Below, in pieces: positions 7,291 to 8,437 of a DNA stretch of 8,437 nt (position 1 is its first letter; the number at the start of each line of letters is the position of its first letter). Source of the DNA: Bryobacterales bacterium (GTDB lineage Bacteria > Acidobacteriota > Terriglobia > Bryobacterales > Bryobacteraceae); NCBI GenBank assembly GCA_003517725.1, contig DOZZ01000175.1, positions 19,121 through 27,557 of the forward strand. The letters run 5' to 3'. Position numbers and translations under genes: made by a program. A model generated the notes under the pieces. That model was not told the origin of the DNA. It saw only the letters and a program-made list of their open reading frames with translations, and did not search any database.

Positions 7291-7306
7291 GTAGCCAGAG
7301 CACTTT
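7291..7306 (+). repeat. Direct repeat copy 2 (GTAGCCAGAGCACTTT)
   Basis: Second identical copy, overlapping the right inverted arm by nine bases. The 31-base period is about three helical turns, so a protein bound to both would sit on the same DNA face. Confidence 0.85.
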
Positions 7307-7318
7307 ATGGGACGTGAT

Positions 7319-7322
7319 AGGA
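7319..7322 (+). promoter_or_regulatory. Ribosome binding site AGGA for the Hyi-like gene
   Basis: AGGA stands seven bases before the ATG at 7330, a good Shine-Dalgarno position that fixes this start. It lies only eight bases beyond the right arm of the repeat element, so the gene has no promoter space of its own between the element and the start. Confidence 0.7.
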
Positions 7323-7329
7323 TCGGCCC

Positions 7330-8166
7330 ATGACTCGCCGCTCTCTCTTGCAGGCTTCCGGAGCCGTCGCTCTGGCCAACCAACTTGCCGCAGCCGACGC
7401 TCCGGCCGAGGGACGACTCAAACAGTCGGTTTCCCGCTGGACCTATAAAAACTATTCGGTCGACGAATTATGCCAGCACGCCGTCAAGATCGGCCTCAAA
7501 GGCATTGACCTGGTCGATTCCACGGACTGGCCCACGATCCAAAAATATGGCCTGACACCCTCGATGACGCCCGGCGCCGGGACCATTCCCCATGGCTTCA
7601 ACCGCCGCGAGCACCACGATCAGCTGGTGCAGGAGATGGAAGCTAATATCACCAAAGCCGCGGCCGCCAAAGTGCCTAACGTGATCACCTTTTCCGGCAA
7701 TCGCGAGGGCCTGCCCGACGCCGAAGGCATTGAGAATTGCGTCGTTGGCCTGAACCGCTGCAAGCGCTTCGCCGAGGAAAAAGGCGTCACCATCAATATG
7801 GAGTTGCTCAACAGCAAGGTCAACCACAAGGACTACCAGTGCGACCACACCGCCTGGGGCGTCGAAGTGATGAAACGCGTGGGTTCACCGCGCGTCAAGC
7901 TGCTGTACGACATCTACCATATGCAGATTATGGAAGGCGACATCGTGCGCACCATCCGCGACAACATCGCCTACCTCGGCCATTTCCACACCGGCGGCGT
8001 TCCGGGCCGGCACGAAATCGACCAGACCCAGGAACTCAACTGGCGCTTCGTGGCGCAAGCCATCGCGGATTTAAACTTCCAGGGCTTTATCGCGCACGAG
8101 TTTGTGCCGATCGCGAAAGACCCGATTGCCTCGCTGCGGCAAGCCTACGAAACCTGCAAAGTCTAA
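7330..8166 (+). CDS. Tat-exported hydroxypyruvate isomerase-like TIM-barrel protein
   Basis: A 278-aa member of the xylose isomerase-like/AP endonuclease family 2 TIM-barrel group, most like hydroxypyruvate isomerase (Hyi, hydroxypyruvate to tartronate semialdehyde). A twin-arginine signal (MTRRSLLQASGAVALA, with Ala-rich end near residue 22) suggests folded export; cytoplasmic Hyi proteins are about 258 aa and lack it, so the mature part has the normal length. Expected acidic catalytic or metal-binding residues are present: E158 in NMELLNSKVNH, D194 and H197 in YDIYHMQ, H220 in FHTGG, and E257 in HEFVP. Exported relatives are common in Acidobacteriota and Planctomycetota, and their substrates are largely unknown, so the Hyi activity itself is inference. 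It follows the small Cys4 gene and the repeat element in the same direction, and ends 13 bases before the convergent TIGR03437-type gene; no terminator is visible. Confidence 0.87.
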   Translation: MTRRSLLQASGAVALANQLAAADAPAEGRLKQSVSRWTYKNYSVDELCQHAVKIGLKGIDLVDSTDWPTIQKYGLTPSMTPGAGTIPHGFNRREHHDQLVQEMEANITKAAAAKVPNVITFSGNREGLPDAEGIENCVVGLNRCKRFAEEKGVTINMELLNSKVNHKDYQCDHTAWGVEVMKRVGSPRVKLLYDIYHMQIMEGDIVRTIRDNIAYLGHFHTGGVPGRHEIDQTQELNWRFVAQAIADLNFQGFIAHEFVPIAKDPIASLRQAYETCKV

Positions 8167-8179
8167 GGCGTGGCTCTAT

Positions 8180-8437
8180 TTATGGCGTAGCTACCGGGAA
8201 CGTCACGACATTGCTGACGTAGAGCTGCTGCGCGATCGACAGCTGTGTCTGCGGATCCGTCGGCAGGCTCGCGGACAGTTGAAAGCTTACTTTCCAGACG
8301 CCCACTAACCCCGGAACCAGGCTGGCGGAGATGATGTTGGCCGCGGAGCCCCCGGCCAGCACGGAATCGACCGGCGTCGCCGGCGGATAAGGATAGGACG
8401 GAAACAGGAAGCCCGTCAGATCGCCCACCAGGGGCGC
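8180..8437 (-). CDS. C-terminal part of an exported TIGR03437-type protein (cut by window edge)
   Basis: The final 85 residues of a larger protein; the frame stays open to base 8437, and its start lies beyond the window (the GTG at 8428 is an internal valine). The stop is TAA at 8182-8180. The segment ISASLVPGLVGVWKVSFQL, then a polar turn, a short glutamine-rich stretch and a last strand SNVVTFPVA, matches the pattern of the TIGR03437 domain, a C-terminal beta-rich domain found in many paralogous surface or secreted proteins of Solibacter and relatives (usual form: GLxPGxxGxYQVNVxVP, ending in SNxVTxxV). WK replaces the usual YQ. The function of the domain is not known; the upstream part of the protein would define its role. 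Confidence 0.72.
   Translation of the reverse strand, partial: APLVGDLTGFLFPSYPYPPATPVDSVLAGGSAANIISASLVPGLVGVWKVSFQLSASLPTDPQTQLSIAQQLYVSNVVTFPVATP

Larger units (their letters stand above)
7229..7311. mobile_element. 83-base element with 14-base inverted ends; probable IS remnant or miniature element
   Basis: CCCATAAAGTGCTC at 7229-7242 is matched by a perfect reverse complement at 7298-7311. Inside lies the 16-base direct repeat GTAGCCAGAGCACTTT, and a seven-base inverted repeat (ACTTTTC at 7271-7277, GAAAAGT at 7286-7292) bridges the copies. Repeated transposase-binding motifs inside inverted ends are typical of IS21-type and related insertion sequences, so a collapsed pair of ends or a non-autonomous miniature element is the best reading. 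There is no transposase gene here and no clear target-site duplication directly at the arms. A regulatory RNA structure or transcription terminator is the alternative; no U-tract follows the right arm. Confidence 0.55.

Noticed and set aside
7260..7306. CRISPR array
   Set aside because: Only two 16-base repeats with a 15-base spacer that itself forms an inverted repeat with the repeat edges; no further units or cas genes.
7060..7329. Cobalamin riboswitch upstream of metH
   Set aside because: The spacer before metH is only 27 bases up to the next gene start, and no B12-box-like sequence is seen on the minus strand out to 7329.
8102..8308. Plus-strand 68-codon open frame over the end of the Hyi-like gene and the TIGR03437-type gene
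   Set aside because: It is out of frame with both supported genes and has no domain features.

Overview
The window looks like chromosomal DNA from an Acidobacteriota bacterium, most likely of the Solibacter/Bryobacter group (Bryobacterales). The pointers are high GC content, the TIGR03437-like C-terminal domain (a paralogous domain first described in Solibacter usitatus) at the right edge, and a small Cys4 protein with a YPKYPRLPV motif that I associate with this group. The lineage is inferred from protein content only; no rRNA gene is present.

Left part (1-2747, minus strand): three genes are read leftwards with equal 41-base gaps. They are an (alpha/alpha)-toroid protein of unknown function (TTG start), a small exported c-type cytochrome, and threonine synthase (thrC). 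They could form one transcription unit, though no common function is evident. A 113-base divergent region (2748-2860) with a TGACGT direct repeat and a short inverted repeat separates them from a rightward gene for an exported DUF1080/LamG-like beta-sandwich protein.

Centre (3520-7059, minus strand): a complete cobalamin-dependent methionine synthase (metH, 1179 aa) with homocysteine, folate, cap, B12 and AdoMet reactivation modules. Its stop codon overlaps that of the convergent DUF1080-like gene. metH and thrC both belong to aspartate-family amino-acid synthesis and lie about 2.2 kb apart on the same strand.

Right part (7060-8437): a 27-base divergent spacer with the palindrome CTTATAAG separates metH from a 58-aa Cys4 protein. 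The palindrome could act as a -10 element in both directions and would make metH nearly or fully leaderless. The 3' end of the small gene runs into an 83-base element with perfect 14-base inverted ends and an internal 16-base direct repeat, probably an insertion-sequence remnant or miniature element. The element ends just before the ribosome binding site of a Tat-exported hydroxypyruvate-isomerase-like TIM-barrel protein. A convergent, partial TIGR03437-type gene runs off the right edge.

Most genes are ordinary housekeeping or exported proteins. The part most worth a second look is 7060-7330: the symmetric promoter, the small Cys4 protein and the repeat element that appears to have rewritten its C-terminus. 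I see no CRISPR array, defence system, tRNA, rRNA or intact transposase.
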